A DNA stretch of 8,024 nt from CAZXVU01 sp964644465 (GTDB lineage: Bacteria > Chlamydiota > Chlamydiia > Chlamydiales > SM23-39). This document shows positions 7,586-8,024 of this stretch, piece after piece. How positions within the stretch are numbered: the stretch's first letter is position 1; every line of letters begins with the position of its first letter. The position numbers and the translations under genes are program-made. Where the stretch lies: assembly GCA_964644465.1 (NCBI GenBank), contig CAZXVU010000099.1, positions 1-8,024 on the forward strand. The letters run 5' to 3'. The notes under the pieces were generated by a model. It was given only the letters and a program-made list of their open reading frames with translations, searched no databases and was not told the DNA's origin.

Positions 7586-7590
7586 AGGAA
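7586..7590 (+). promoter_or_regulatory. Shine-Dalgarno provided by the repeat
   Basis: AGGAA lies 6 bases before ATG 7597 and is part of repeat copy 2. The same AGGAA occurs in copy 1 at 7523-7527, where it precedes only mini-frames. Confidence 0.5.
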
Positions 7591-7596
7591 ATATGA

Positions 7597-8024
7597 ATGC
7601 TGAATGATGAAAACGTCGGGGCTTCGCCCCCGCACCCCATAATCATAGCCCTGTCTTTCCTATTTGCGGTTAATTGTGCTTGGGGAAATCCGGGATATTT
7701 TGAGCCGTGGGGAAACGACAGCGATTTGAGAGTTCCTGCACAAAAAGAAGATGCTCCCCAGCTATCTATTGCTAGCAAAGTCGCCGATGCAGTTATCCGA
7801 TTCCATCAAGAAGTGATCTCCCCTGTCGATGGCCCTAGAAGCCACTTCCGTCCTACTTCGTCCCGATATATGCAGCTCGCTATGCAGCGGTATGGTTTCC
7901 TGAAAGGCTTTATCATGGGCTGTGACCGCCTCCTTCGGGAAAACGACGAAGAATGGGTCTATCGCACTGTCGAGATCGATGGCCGCTATTTCAAATACGA
8001 TCCCGCAAAAGCCGACAAATACTA
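7597..8024 (+). CDS. yidD: YidD-like membrane protein insertion factor lacking the family cysteines; 3' end beyond window
   Basis: A frame from ATG 7597 runs to the window edge, with 142 residues visible. YidD is a small membrane-associated protein that assists YidC-dependent insertion. The match is RFHQEVISPVDGP (68-80), FRPTSSRY (84-91), A..RYGFLKGF (95-105) and CDRLLR (109-114), in the correct order. The SPVDG and CDRLLR wording resembles a deltaproteobacterial YidD subgroup as I remember it. Family-typical cysteines in CRFxPTCSxY and RLLRC are here Ser82, Ser88 and Glu115. Residues 15-28 (IIIALSFLFAVNCA) form a hydrophobic, signal-like core, but residues 1-14 come from the 63-bp repeat and carry no Lys or Arg, which is odd for an export signal. 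AGGAA lies 6 bases upstream of the ATG. No other ATG, GTG or TTG occurs in frame before the hydrophobic core. Confidence 0.8.
   Translation, partial: MLNDENVGASPPHPIIIALSFLFAVNCAWGNPGYFEPWGNDSDLRVPAQKEDAPQLSIASKVADAVIRFHQEVISPVDGPRSHFRPTSSRYMQLAMQRYGFLKGFIMGCDRLLRENDEEWVYRTVEIDGRYFKYDPAKADKY
7617..7632. other. GC-rich hairpin in repeat copy 2, inside the start of the yidD-like gene
   Basis: The sequence is identical to the hairpin in copy 1, but here it spans codons 7-12 of the yidD-like frame. A stable structure 20 bases after the start codon could reduce translation initiation or early elongation. That effect is inference. Confidence 0.55.

Larger units (their letters stand above)
7519..7640. 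repeat. Tandem 63-bp repeat: heptamers plus GC-rich hairpin
   Basis: Copy 1 (7519-7577) and copy 2 (7582-7640) align at a constant offset of 63 with three mismatches over 59 bases. Each copy has AAATAGGAAAT, then three heptamers of the form (A/C)TGAA(T/A)(T/G/A) (7530-7550 and 7593-7613), then CGTCGGGGCTTCGCCCCCG and CACCCCAT. The modular build looks like a small dispersed intergenic element rather than coding sequence. Because 63 is a multiple of three, both copies are in the same frame: copy 1 encodes a 16-codon open frame (7537-7587, stop TAG), while copy 2 runs into the yidD-like gene. Confidence 0.9.

Noticed and set aside
7380..7778. 132-codon minus-strand frame with a repeated MGCGGEAPTFS peptide
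   Set aside because: It is antisense to the lipoprotein and yidD-like genes, and the repeated peptide is just the reverse reading of the 63-bp tandem repeat.

Overview
The window looks like a scaffold piece from a Gram-negative, host-associated bacterium. The best guess is a member of the Chlamydiota, of the environmental or Parachlamydiales-like kind. This is an inference from the type II secretion-like secretin, weak ribosome-binding sites, a TTG and a GTG start, and an effector-like gene pair. No rRNA, tRNA or marker gene is present to prove it. A run of exactly 100 N (1334-1433) marks a join of unknown length, so the left block (1-1333) and right block (1434-8024) may not be close neighbours.

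Left block, minus strand: two genes read leftwards as a likely operon. A perfect TATAAT box at 1152-1157 and a G-rich Shine-Dalgarno precede a TTG-started 271-residue protein (311-1126). It has an acidic, serine-rich middle and a C-terminal module that faintly resembles a U-box. Fifteen bases after its stop a GTG-started gene (295 down to 1) begins and runs off the window. It encodes a small protein with two closely spaced hydrophobic segments and a proline-rich tail, reminiscent of chlamydial inclusion-membrane (Inc) topology. Both are effector-like by architecture only.

Right block, plus strand: three genes in tandem. The largest (1568-6586, about 1672 residues) is a GspD-like outer-membrane secretin. 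Its N0, N1 and N2 domains and its C-terminal pore domain are easy to recognise. Between N2 and the pore lie twelve tandem copies (2549-5593) of an 81-95-residue unit built on the N1/N2 pattern, which roughly triples the usual periplasmic part. This is the most striking feature of the window.

The second gene (6576-7520) overlaps the secretin stop and encodes a lipoprotein with TPR-like helices and a C-terminal PGAG-type membrane region. The third (7597 to the edge) is a secreted or membrane-anchored YidD-like protein that has lost the three hallmark cysteines of the family. Between the second and third genes lies a tandem 63-bp repeat (heptamers plus a GC-rich hairpin). Its second copy supplies the ribosome-binding site, start codon and first 14 codons of the yidD-like gene.

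The three genes together suggest an envelope transport or assembly module: an elongated outer-membrane channel, a lipoprotein scaffold, and a YidD-type membrane factor. The shared function is inferred from gene order and overlap only.
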